Source of the DNA: Prochilodus magdalenae
Lineage: Eukaryota; Chordata; Actinopteri; Characiformes; Prochilodontidae
Length of the DNA: 64,000 bases
Assembly (NCBI GenBank): GCA_024036415.1
Contig: JAMWET010003116.1
Coordinates: 248,001 to 312,000, forward strand
Direction of reading: 5' to 3'
Part shown: one piece after another, positions 1 through 64,000 of the stretch
Position numbering within the stretch: the first letter of the stretch is position 1
How the letters are laid out: each line of letters begins with the position of its first letter
Made by a program: the position numbers and the translations under genes
The notes under the pieces: generated by a model
What the model saw: only the letters and a program-made list of their open reading frames with translations
The model's database searches: none
What the model was told of the DNA's origin: nothing

Positions 1-725
1 TAGTGTGGCTTGTGGAAACTAGGGAAACTAACAAAGCTTGGTTAGTTTGGAGAATTTTAAAGATGCAAGATGCAACACTTAAATTGCCATAGAGGTTTAC
101 ATTATGTAAAGGTTGATCTTTACACTTTTCAAACATGTTTCCAAAACCAAAAGCAGTTCTTCTTGTTTATCACTGAAAGAACTTTTGGGAACCTCTATGT
201 AATGTTAAATCTTCAATTATGGTTAATGTTTTTTGCAAAAGGTTTCTCGTCCTCACAGTTCTCTTCTACTCTAAGACTTATGTGAGTGTAAAGAACCTTT
301 TAAAAGTCTAAAGGACCTTTACTTAATGTAAAGGTTCTAGGAAGAACACTTAAATTGGCATAGAACCTTTGCACTATTTTAAAGTTTTGGGTTTTTTTAA
401 CAGTTGGTTCAGTTTTTTTCCAACATGATTCTTACCAAAGGAACCAAAAATAGTTCTTCTAGGGTATCATTGAAAGAACCTTTTAAAAGTTTAAGAACCT
501 ATAAATAAGACAAAAGGAAATCGTTTGGTATATAAGTTAACGCTCTTACAAATGTCCTCTTAAGTCCTAAAGGGTACCAAAAGCACTTATCAGGCAAAGA
601 TCTATGACAGCAAAGAACCTTTTTGAAAGTTTAGGGACCAGAATGTAATGTAAAGGTTCTCAAAAGAACCCTTAAAATCCTTTAAGCTTTAAAAAAGTTT
701 CCTTGCGCTCACAAATCTTATTTTA
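1..725. repeat. Degenerate repeat with AAAGAACC / AAAGGTTCT motifs
   Basis: Three loosely similar stretches (about 60-200, 340-500 and 540-700) share CACTTAAATTG.CATAG, AACATG.TT..., AAAGCA.TTCTTC and TGAAAGAACCTTTT, and many copies of AAAGAACC or its complement. The motifs occur in both orientations. A short open frame at 70-285 lies inside the repeat and shows no protein features. Confidence 0.55.
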
Positions 726-997
726 TCCCCCAAACATGATTCAGGGATGGATCTTTTAAGGCTCCAAGAACCCTCTATGGAACCTTAACTGTTTTTTTTT
801 TGTTGTTAAGTGTGGAACAGGCACCGGTTTGGTTGTTAATCTCTCCAGAGGAAGCTTCAATAGCCAGCAGTTAAGGTGTTCCAAAGGAAGTTTAACTGGA
901 GTTAGTCCTGGATTTAACAGACAGAGAATAAACAGCCTAAATAAATAAATCAATAATAAATAAACAGAAAGAAAGATCAAAGGAAAGACATGAAAGC
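1..997 (-). other. gabrb2: gabrb2 3' UTR start and downstream sequence
   Basis: Sequence after the gabrb2 stop codon. No canonical AATAAA or ATTAAA is visible on the minus strand. The variant ATAAAA occurs near 721-726, so the polyadenylation site cannot be placed and may lie outside the window. Below about 725 the sequence is a degenerate repeat, listed separately. Confidence 0.5.
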
Positions 998-54699
<53,702 letters not shown>

Positions 54700-54947
54700 T
54701 CACTAGGCTTCAAGTTTAGATCTGCCGAGAGGTTTCTTGGATTTCCTGACCTGCACTTCCTTTCAGACCTTCCAGACAGCAGGACAGAGAACACCAGCTA
54801 AAGAAGGAACAGGTGGAAGAATGATAAACCTACAGGGAGAAGGAAAAAGTCCCAATGGGGATGTAGGACTACCGCAAAGGGATCCAAATCATGGAACACC
54901 TCATTTTCCCACCATACCATAAGGAATCATTTGATGTGAGAGTCGAC

Positions 54948-55048
54948 GTTGGCTTCTTATTCATATTTCCAGTTCCACCATACATGGTGCCAGAACATAA
55001 CTGACACACCATTTAAGGTGGAATGAGAAATTCAAATAAGAAGCCAAC
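54948..55048. mobile_element. 101-bp hairpin MITE
   Basis: GTTGGCTTCTTATTCATATT and its near complement ATTCAAATAAGAAGCCAAC form the ends. Inner TTCCACCATACATGGTG and CACCATTTAAGGTGGAA give further pairing and link it to 37441-37560. Confidence 0.65.
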
Positions 55049-55336
55049 TCAGGATGGGATCTAGTCACTTAATGTTGGGGCTTGGACTGCTCTTTGAAGA
55101 GGCACAACCAATCAGAACAGAGCTCATGTAAAAATGAATTCTGACTGTTTTTGACAAAGAACAAAACGCATGGAAAGTGCTAGGTATGTGCCCTTTAATA
55201 CTGAGCTCACAGATGAATCAGCACTGATCTAAATGATTGACAGACTTCTAATCTACACTCTAAATCCACTCTGTTTACATCTCAAGCAGAAATCTAGAAA
55301 AGCTGCAGGAATTCCCCCTTTAAAAAGGGGGACTAA

Positions 55337-55720
55337 CTAAAAGGCAAATACGGATACCTTTGGACCAATCATCATAGGTATGGCACCTTCCGATGGATGT
55401 AAGAATGTTGTGGGACGTGCTGGGCATGTTCCAGATGGGGGAGGTTGGGGAAAGGCCAGGCGTGTGCTCAGACGAATCTGCGTAAGGGAATGAGCCGCTG
55501 CCCTTTTAGCACGTGCCCCAGTTGCGCCTCTCGCAGCCCATGCAGGACAGCTCTGCTGATGGTTATGTAATACAGCGTGTCTCTGCTGCTGTCTCGCGTG
55601 CTCAACAGCACGTGCAAAAACACCATGAGGTCCTTCTCCAAGCGTTCGGAAGGAGCGCTGAGGGGCAGCAGGTGAAATATTCAGCACAGCGCAGGCTGTT
55701 AAAAAGCAGGGAATAAAAGA
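55337..55720. other. GC- and CpG-richer stretch with overlapping open frames
   Basis: Open frames on both strands (55337-55687 minus, 55513-55716 plus), Ala/Arg/Pro-rich, with no known domain. More likely compositional than coding. Confidence 0.3.
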
Positions 55721-56034
55721 GAATACAAACTCAGACTGGAGGATTTCTGAGCGGCTGCGTGGTGTAGATTACTTTGAGGATGCCCATTAGCACAGTTTGA
55801 AGTGGCTGGAGTCCTGTTATCCTATAACCCTCCATGTAGGAATGATGTGGAAAAGTTTTTTGCCCCATTTTAAAGGGATACTCATGACTCAAAATGATCA
55901 GGTCAGTCACTGGTACATCAGCCTTGAGTCGGTAACTAATCACCTGACCATCCTATACACACACCTATATGTGCGTTACACTCACAAACCATCTCAGACC
56001 CTCAAACTGGAGTTTAGAGTGTGAAGGAACCTCT

Positions 56035-56350
56035 CTCAGTAGTCTTGTCGGGAAGCATCCTGTTTTGGCAGCGTCCTATGGGCAGTGTCCTGTGGGCAGT
56101 GTCCTGTGGGCACACATGAAGGACTGGGGGATGACCAAAACTGCGCTGTGCAGCAGCAGATGAGCTGTCGTCTCTGATTGTACATCTGCAAGGTGGACCA
56201 GCAAGGTAGGAGTGTCTAATAGAGTGGACAGTGAGTGGACACAGTGTTTAAACATTCCAGCAGCACTGCTGTGTTTGATCCACTCACATCAGCACAACAC
56301 ACACTAACACACTACCACCATGTCAGTGTCAGTGACAACTCTAATTGTAG
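56035..56350. mobile_element. Fish palindromic MITE copy 4
   Basis: GGCAGTGTCCTGTGGGC (duplicated), GGTAGGAGTGTCTAATAGAG, TGGACAGTGAGTGGACACAG and AACACACACTAACACACTAC correspond to the middle and one arm of the family. Complementary to 20294-20400. Confidence 0.7.
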
Positions 56351-56687
56351 TCCATTCTGTGGAAATAAGCAATTAATATACAGCTTTCAACATCTTCCAT
56401 CCTTTTCTTTCTGTATCTAGAATGTGTTCCAGGTCATCTGTTCCGTGTGGTGTCGGTAATGAGCCATGTCTAGAAGCAGGCTCTACAGATATCTACACCA
56501 GCTTCAATTGTCAGGAAGAGATGGAATGCATTGTGCTGCATCTGCACTAATGTTCCGTTTCAGTTAATAAGGATCTACAATGCGGATAAATGATCCCAGC
56601 TTTTAGTCTTTTTAGCCAGCCAAGTAAGTCAAATGCTGGCTAGTCAAGTAAGAATTTCCAGAAGGGTCTGTGATATAATCTGATACT

Positions 56688-57308
56688 ACACTCATTATCA
56701 ATACAATAGCTGCACAAATGGCAGCACCCAAAAGGAACCAACCAACAGGCATGAAACATCCTGTTAGTGCCAGCACTATTGGCAAACGGCTGCACCACCA
56801 CTGACTGTTACAGCGACTGCCCTTAACACCATGTCAGCGTCATCAAAGACTGCAATGGTGTTGGACCAGACTGTCATGGAGTGACCCTAAAAGGCTCGCT
56901 TTTATCCTGGTGGAGACGACCAACAAATCTGTGTGTGGAGGCACCGTGGTCAGCACCAAGATGAACGGTTTGTTGTCACACATTACACGTCCAGAAGGCC
57001 TGGCGTCACTGCACCTCCACCCCTACTGCAACATCTGCAGAAACTGTGTGAGAATATTCAAGCTGCATGGGATGGATCCTCACAGGACATCATTAGGAAC
57101 CTCTATAACTCCATGCCGAGACGTCTGGCATGTTGGGTTAGCCATTCTAGGAGAGACTACTTCTGTATGTGTTGCTCAATAAATTTTGATCATATCAGTG
57201 TAAATTTATCATCATTTATTGTCCCTGGTAACCTTTATCTTCCGTCCCAATAGCACTGCAATCCCACACTTCCTTCTGGGTGCAGCTGTTCTTTAGATGA
57301 TGGGTGTA
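56688..57308 (+). mobile_element. Internally deleted Tc1-like element, copy F
   Basis: Starts TACACTCATTATCAATACAA and ends ATGATGGGTGTATA. The plus strand reads MWRHRGQHQDERFVVTHYTS, then RRPGVTAPPPLLQHLQKLCE and NIQAAWDGSSQDIIRNLYNS, showing the same internal junction as the other copies. Confidence 0.75.
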
Positions 57309-58300
57309 TATTAAAATGTTCTCTTGCTGTGAGAAGGTGTAAATCTAATCAGTCTTTAAATGTAGCCTCTGAAGGATGCAGGCTCCGATCCGGAACATGG
57401 CCACTGCCATTGGGTCTAGAAGTTTTTTCCAATGCACTGCCTTTTCAAGGCTTTCTAGGAAAATCCTCTAGGCTTCTTTTGCATAAAGAATGAAGATGTT
57501 TAGGCAGTTTGTCTGGATGTAGCAGACCAAAGAGCAATCAGGGCATCCAAACCAATCCTTATTCTTCCCATCCTAAGCTTTGGCCCGATCAATAACTCCT
57601 GAACTGTTTATAAGTCTGTTTTTGAATGTAATCAACTGTGATAGGCCAAATGCTCATTTAGAACGAGCAACTGAATTAAATGTTGTAATTTCTGCTCCAC
57701 TAGAACGAGCAGTGAAGTATTTAGCACTTTAAACTTGATTTGTATCACAGGCCCCATCAATTTTGCACTGTGAGTAAATTGTTTCCCCAGTTAAGTCCCT
57801 TAGATTAGCCTAAGAAACACAGACTGCGATGCTAACAGCGTTAGCGGTTTTAATAATAACGTCAGAAAGCTCTGTTGGTTTGAAATGCTGATGCGGCTTA
57901 GAAGGAGGACGATAAAAGACGCTGTGAAGAATTCATCAGAGGCACTGAGCCGGAATGTCGCTGCTGCAGGCCTTGCAGGCCATGACGAAATTCCCCACTA
58001 CATACCTGCAGAACAGCATGCCCTCATTTAATGGCCATCCAAAAAACAAACATCATTACCAGATCCCACGCAATACAACACAGGCTTTCATATAGCCTTC
58101 AAGTCTGTCTCTCTGCAAAACCACATGGGTCTGTCTCCTCTCAGTCATTAAATACAGACCCAATGGCCCGCACTGCTAACAACACGCCTGGGTTATGCTC
58201 ACAAACCTTCCCAGACCCTCAAACCTCTCTCAGCAGAGGGGATAAGAGTTCGTAAAATAGCAAGAACTGTACAATTTAGCAGGTCAATCAACAAGCCATA

Positions 58301-58560
58301 CATTATACACTATGTGGACTAAATTATTGGGACACAGCTCTTAAGGTGTTTCATTCAGGCCCATGTATTCTGCCTTTCAGTGACAGTGGTCGCTCCAAAA
58401 ACCTCACTGAATTCCAGTGTGGTGCTGTTATAGGGTGCCACTGTAGCATCAGTTAATGAACTTCCTTACCCCCTCGACATTCCATGATCAGCTTTGATTG
58501 GTGTTACTGAACAATTAAAGCAATTAGGAACCACAGCAGTTCAGAACACAAAAGTGTCAG
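58301..58560 (+). mobile_element. Tc1-type MITE fragment, left end
   Basis: TACACTATGTGGACTAAATT then ATTGGGACACAGCTC is the usual TACACTATATGGACAAAAGTATTGGGACAC end. The later part, TCACTGAATTCCAGTGTGGT, belongs to the same kind of element. Confidence 0.6.
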
Positions 58561-58569
58561 ACTCTCACT

Positions 58570-59370
58570 TTGGAGGCTCAAGAGTTGACACAGATTCACA
58601 TCAGAGACTTTGATACTTTGCACCTCAAAGACTCGAGACTTGACTCAGCCTCATAACTCCTTAAAGACTTAAGACTTGGCTCAGACTCACTCTTCAAACT
58701 CAAGACGTGACCTTAGTGACTTGACTCACACTTCAAAGACGAGATTTGACTCAGATTTGCACCTTAGTAACTCAACTTTGACTCACACCAAAGACTCAAG
58801 AATTGACTCTGACTCGCACCTCAAAGACTGTACACTTGACTCAGACTCGAGACTAGACTCAGAAACTCAAGACTAACCTCAGGCATACATAAGAGTTTTT
58901 TACCCCGACTTGGACTTGACTTTAATCTCCACCTCAAAGACTCAAGACCCAACTTAGACTCACATCTCAGAGAGCCAACTCAGACTCAGCTCAGGCTTGC
59001 ACCCCAGAGATCCGAGATTCAATTTGGGTTCACACCTTTGACTTGTATCTCACTGACTTGAGACTCAACTCAACTCAACTGAGGCTCAAGACTTGATTCA
59101 GACTCAGCTTAGAGACAGAGACTTGACTCAGAGACACACTTTAGAGGCTTAAGCCATGAGTCAGATACTCAAGGTCAACCTCAAACACACATTCAAGACT
59201 TGAGACTTGACTTGGCCTTTCATCTCAGAGGCTCGACTCTGATTTACACATCTAAAATATGAGACTCAAGACTCAGACTCTCACCTCAGAGATTTGATAT
59301 CTGACACAAACTCAACTCTGGCTTGTAAACCAGAGTCTCAAGATTCAATCACACCTCAGAGACTCAGACC
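58570..59370. repeat. Degenerate minisatellite of GACTCAAGACTTGACTCAGA type
   Basis: Roughly 35-40-bp units of ACTTGACTCAGACTCACACC then TCAAAGACTCAAG, strongly diverged. Confidence 0.85.
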
Positions 59371-59974
59371 TACTGATCCCCCACCAACTAGATTTAGTTG
59401 CCAAATGATTTTGTGAAAAGATGAAGCACAATCTTTAACGTGCATCACTATTTATCTGCAACACATAAAACACATTACATTATTTAGTTATGTGTAAGTG
59501 ATATGATTTTACATCATCATCGCTTCATGGCTAAGGCAAGAAAACTCTACTGGACCAGTTGAACATCTAGTATCAGTCAAAACCATAAAAGAACAAACCG
59601 AGAGGGGACTGTAGAAGCTGTATTTAGCGATCAGTTGGTGATTGTTTAACTGACAATAGCTCTGAATCCTGTCCCTCTGTGCAGTCTGAGCTCCCTCCTG
59701 CAGGACAGTGTGGCTGCTCGCTGGTTTTTCTTCCTGGGAAGCTTGTTGGCAATTTGCTGCCATGAGAAACGCTATATGTGACTGACCGTTCTGTGCTTCA
59801 GCTGACGGGGTGCTGAATAAACCCAGAGACATCATGGTGGGCCTCCGTGCACTACGTCCATTCAGTGGAAGTGGCTGTCAAATGTGTTGTGCTAATGAGC
59901 ATCATGGAGAAGAGCAAGCCCCAGGCACAAAACAAGGATCTGTGGTGTAAATGTAGAGGAAATGGATGATGGCA

Positions 59975-61015
59975 TTTCCCCAGGCTGCTGAATGGTTTAG
60001 GCTGAATGATGGCATCTTCCCAGGCTGAAGGGTGGTGGAGTCTGGATGAGAATGTTTTCCCAGGCTAGTGAACAGCAGAAGCTGGATGATAACATTTTCC
60101 CAGGCTGCAGTATAGTGGAGGCTGGGTGGTGTTTGTGCCAGGCTGCTGGGTAGAAAAAGATTGACGGTTTTTCCACGATGCTGGGTGGAGGAAGGTCAAA
60201 GATGGTGCTTCCCGATGCTGCTGGATGGTGGAGGCTGGATGAGAACAGTTTCCCAAGCTGTAGATTAGTGAAGGCTGGGTTGCGTTTTCCCATGCTGCTG
60301 GATGTTGGAGGCTGAACGATAACATTTTTCAAGATTGTTGGATGGTGGAGGCTGGATGGTGTTTTCCTAGGCTACTAGATAGCGGAGGTTGGATAATGGT
60401 GTTCTCCCAGGTTCCTGGAAGGTAGAATGGGGATGATGCTGTTTTACCAGGTTGCTGGGTGGTTTGTCTGGATGATGATGTTTTCTCCTAGTTACCAGAT
60501 GGTGGAGGCTTGAAGATGGTCTTTTCCCTAGCTGCAGGATGAAGGAGGTTGGATGATGGTATTTTCCCAGTCTGTATGATGGAGAAGGCTGGATGATGGA
60601 GCTATGCCAGGATGCTGGAAAGTGGAGGCTGGACAATGGTGTTTTTTCAGACTGTAGGATGGAGGAGCCTGGATGATGGTGTTTCCCCAGACTGGAGGAT
60701 GGAGGAGGCTGGATGATGGTATTCTCCCACTCTGTAGGATGGAGGAAGTTGGATGATGATCTTTTCCCAGACTGCTGGATGCTGGAGGCTAGATGATGGA
60801 GGTTTCCCTGGGTATGGGATGGTAGAGGCTGAATAATTGTATTTTCTCCAGCCACTGGATGGTGGAGGCTAGATGATGGTGTTTTTTTCCAGACAGCAGG
60901 ATGGAGAAGGCTGTATGATGGTATATTAACGAACAACAGGATGGAGGAGGCTGTATGACCATGTTTTCCCAGGCTGTTGTATGGTGGAGACTGGTTGATG
61001 GTGTTTCCCCAGGCT
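59975..61015. repeat. 40-bp minisatellite, about 26 units
   Basis: The unit is GGCTGGATGATGGTGTTTTC then CCAGACTGTAGGATGGAGGA, clearest at 60590-60780. It generates long His/Pro/Ser-rich open frames on the minus strand, which are not genes. Confidence 0.92.
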
Positions 61016-61854
61016 AGATTATGTTACTGTAATGGATTCTGACCACTGTAGTTTCATCTTAATCGTGTCCAGTAGGCGTGGCAAATCTTACTGACTGTTT
61101 TATACCTAAACTCGGAGTTTTGTAGTGTTGTTATGCAGTGTGTGCTCTCCTGTGCGTTATGACTTGTGGAACAGTTTAAAAAGTTCTCACTTGATGACAC
61201 AGCTTCCAAAGTTACAGGCCTAATCAACAAAAGCAAAACAGTTTACAGCCCCTGGTATTCCGGTTCAAAAAAATGCTGATGTTACCAGGAGCTGAATGGA
61301 AATCTATTGTATTCAGAGCAGTTTTAGTGATACAGCAGAGCTGGAGGTTGTTTGTGGATTAGAATGCTGCCTTGGGGGAAAAGCGTCCATGTGACAATGC
61401 GGAAGGCCGTTTTATATGCCTTTTCAGACAGTTTATATGAATCATCTCTATTCCCACATTTACCCTTCCCAGGAAATGAGCTGTGTCAGCTCCAGTCTTA
61501 CTCACACTCTGCAGGACCAAAGTTCTCATCAAAGCTCGACTACCATCCTAAACCCAGTCCTTATTCAAGTCATCGTTTCACTCAGTATAATCTTACCATG
61601 ATCCGACAGTCCTGTACAACTGACACGGTAAACAACCAGAACTTAAACACTGTTAACACACGTCTATGAAAACTGACACTCACAGAAATTAACATCATAA
61701 ATCATGCACATCTGCTCTGAACACGTATATAGGATACATATATAGGTGCTGTATTCAACTGAGAGACAAAACAGGCAGAAAACTTTACTGTGTAAAACAA
61801 AGAAAGAAAAAGATGAAAGAAAAAAGTTGATGAAATAAACACTTCTCTCTGACA

Positions 61855-62520
61855 TTCCTCCAGCCTCTCTCTCCAGTCTCTATCTGTCATACCTTCGGCC
61901 TCTGCCCAACATTCCTCCAGCCTCTCTCTGACATACCTCTGGCCTCTCTCCGACATTCCTCCAGCCTCTCTCTCCAGTCTCTATCTGTCATACCTTCGAC
62001 CCCTGTCCAACATTCCTCCAGCCTCTCTCTCCAGTCTCTCTCTGTCATACCTCTGGTCTCTCTCTGACATTCTTCCAGCCTCTATCTGTCATACTTTCGG
62101 CCTCTGTCCAACATTCCTCCAGTCTCTCTGTGTCAAACTTCCAAGCTCTCTCCGACATTCCTCCAGCCTCTCTCTGTCAAACTTCCAAGCTCTCTCCGAC
62201 ATTCCTCCAGCCTCTCTCTGACATTTCCCTGGCCTCTTTCTGACATTCCTACAGCCTCTCCCGAACATTCCTTCAGCCTCTCCGACATTTCTTCTGGCAT
62301 CTTTCTGACATTCTTCCAGCCTCTCTCCGACATTCGTCTGGGTTCTATCTGTCATACCTTCGGCCTCTCTCTGACATTCTGCCGGCCTCTCTCTGTCATA
62401 CCTTCGGTCTCACTTCAACATTCCTCCATCCACTCTCTGACAGTACTCCATCCTCTCTCTGACAATACTCCAGCCTCTCTCTGACATTCCTCTGGCCTCT
62501 CTGACATTCCTCCACTTCTT
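61855..62520. repeat. ~30-bp minisatellite, CT-rich
   Basis: ACATTCCTCCAGCCTCTCTC and TGTCATACCTTCGGCCTCTG alternate. The minus-strand Glu/Arg-rich frames (ERLEECQRE type) are artefacts with a 10-residue period. Confidence 0.92.
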
Positions 62521-64000
62521 CTGGACAGCTCAACAGGCCATGTCCCAAATTCAGTACAGGACTGTGATTGGACAGTGATTGTATTGCATGAATACTGCAC
62601 TGTTGTGCCAAAACAAATTGATCATATTTTGCTCTTCTGGCACATTTAAAGCAGTGTTTTCACTGTGACAGACTTCCTGCATGTCCTTGCTCTGGATATA
62701 ATGACTGCATGTCAATGAGGCATGCATGTTTGAGGCACCACATAGTAGAAAGCAATACAGCTGTGATTGATTGAATTTTACAGTGGACTGTATTCAGATC
62801 TCTACTTCTTTGAATCTCTATGTATTGTTTTCCAGTAAAGAGTTCATGTGACATGAAATCAGTGCTATAGGGGTTTTGCTTTTCATTTTTAGGCCTTAGA
62901 ACCATTTGCCCTTTGCCAAAACCTATATATACATCCACACATACTAGGGAAACCAAATACAGTGATGGGCAGCCCTATCCTGAGGACCGAGGGAGTTCTC
63001 TATGTTACTATGCAATGCCATGTGACTGCATTTCAGTAGAGGTTATGCTGGCAGGGGTCAATGCGCCCACTGAAGGTCAGAAAGACTGACTTACTATAAT
63101 AAGGTGCTACATTTTAACTGCTATACCGTCTAAGGGCATGCTAATGTCCAGTCCTTGTAAACACTCCCCTTGTCATGTCAAAAGACAGTTAATATATTTA
63201 GAGTTCCTGTAATTAGTAGTTTCTTTTTGACAACCACTAGTGGTCAGTAGCTGCAGCTTGCTATGTATTGAACAATCAGGAAGTAAGAGCTTCTGAATTC
63301 TCCAAGAGCCAGTGTTAATGAGAGTAAATCAATCAATCCAGTGTCATCTGCATACATCTTCACTGTCAGCATCGTGGGTATGTATTGATAGTTTGTTTGT
63401 ATCTACACTGCTAGATCATTATTTTGGGACATTTTACTTTATGTATTGTGTTACATATCTATTAAGATAGCATGCAAACAACTGCTAGTCATTGAAAGTT
63501 TTTAAAAGAATAAATAGATGTTTATGATAAAATATTATAGTTTAAAACACAGTAGGTAAAATAGTACTGATTATACCCCTTTATGTCTTAGTTTCACCTG
63601 TACATGCAAAGTCAATAAACCTGTGGACAAGGGCTCACGGTCTTCAGAGTCTTGATGTGAGGAGAGAGTTTATCTGTCTGGCAAGGGATATACAGCACAT
63701 TTTCTGAGGACAGAACACCCCTACTGTCGCAATCTGTTGTCCAGCTCATCCTTTAAAGAGGTGGGAGGTAATAAACGGGTGTTTCTCCCTCGTGATGTAA
63801 GCATTTTCATGCGCCTGACTCTAGAAGTTTTCTGATTGTGTTACAAGGATGTGTTACCCTGAAGGATGGAATATGCAAAGTGCTGAAAGCTCAGAGGAGC
63901 TGCCATGCAAATTACTGTTATTCTCACCTGAGTTTATCCTGGTAGTGTGGCAAGGTGGGAGAACGAAGAAATAAAGACAGAAAGAAGGGGAGGATAGAAG

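Noticed and set aside
55337..55716. Ala/Arg/Pro-rich frames on both strands
   Set aside because: Explained by higher GC content. No domain or start evidence.
59997..60936. His/Pro/Ser-rich repeat proteins on the minus strand
   Set aside because: Translation of the 40-bp minisatellite, with stops scattered among frames.
61702..62611. Glu/Arg-rich repeat proteins resembling coiled coils
   Set aside because: Translation of a CT-rich minisatellite. The 10-residue period follows the 30-bp unit.

Overview
The window is vertebrate, almost certainly teleost, nuclear DNA. Coding sequence is sparse, split by GT-AG introns, and surrounded by fish-type DNA transposons, LINE remnants, microsatellites and minisatellites. 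No prokaryotic, plasmid or viral gene system is visible. The repeats suggest an otophysan-type fish (characin or catfish relatives), but this rests on remembered repeat families only.

One gene explains all recognisable host coding sequence: the 3' two thirds of a GABA-A receptor beta-2 subunit gene (gabrb2), on the minus strand. Six constitutive exons were found by splice sites and reading frame: exon 4 (54446-54666, 221 bp), exon 5 (35464-35546, 83 bp), exon 6 (16647-16784, 138 bp), exon 7 (12367-12519, 153 bp), exon 8 (7031-7275, 245 bp) and the last coding exon (998-1345, stop at 998-1000). Exons 1-3 (signal peptide and N-terminus) were not found and should lie beyond position 64000. The joined exons give 395 residues plus stop, which equals residues 80-474 of the short human beta-2 form. 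The Cys-loop, agonist-site loops, M1-M4 and the RRRASQ phosphorylation site are all present.

The most interesting observation is a 141-bp open segment (2464-2604, minus strand) in intron 8. It has AG and GT splice sites, is phase 0 on both sides, and encodes 47 residues ending in Asn-Lys, as exon 8 also does. It looks like a cassette exon that would lengthen the M3-M4 intracellular loop. It does not resemble the mammalian beta-2 long-form insert as I remember it.

Layout from left to right: 1-997 is 3' UTR and degenerate repeat. 1346-7030 is intron 8, with the cassette and a hAT-type element at 3671-4603 with an 8-bp target duplication. 7276-12366 is intron 7, with 53-bp and 39-bp minisatellites. 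12520-16646 is intron 6, with a large TG/TA array. 16785-35463 is intron 5, with a 1.57-kb Tc1-like transposon (24775-26341) and a roughly 3.3-kb inverted repeat built of minisatellite arms (27305-30620). 35547-54445 is intron 4, with several Tc1-like remnants, a G-quadruplex motif, a 52-bp minisatellite and long purine/pyrimidine tracts. 54667-64000 is part of intron 3, with three further minisatellites. Six copies of one internally deleted Tc1-like family are spread through introns 3, 4 and 5. Repeat identifications come from reading the sequence against remembered families, without database searches.
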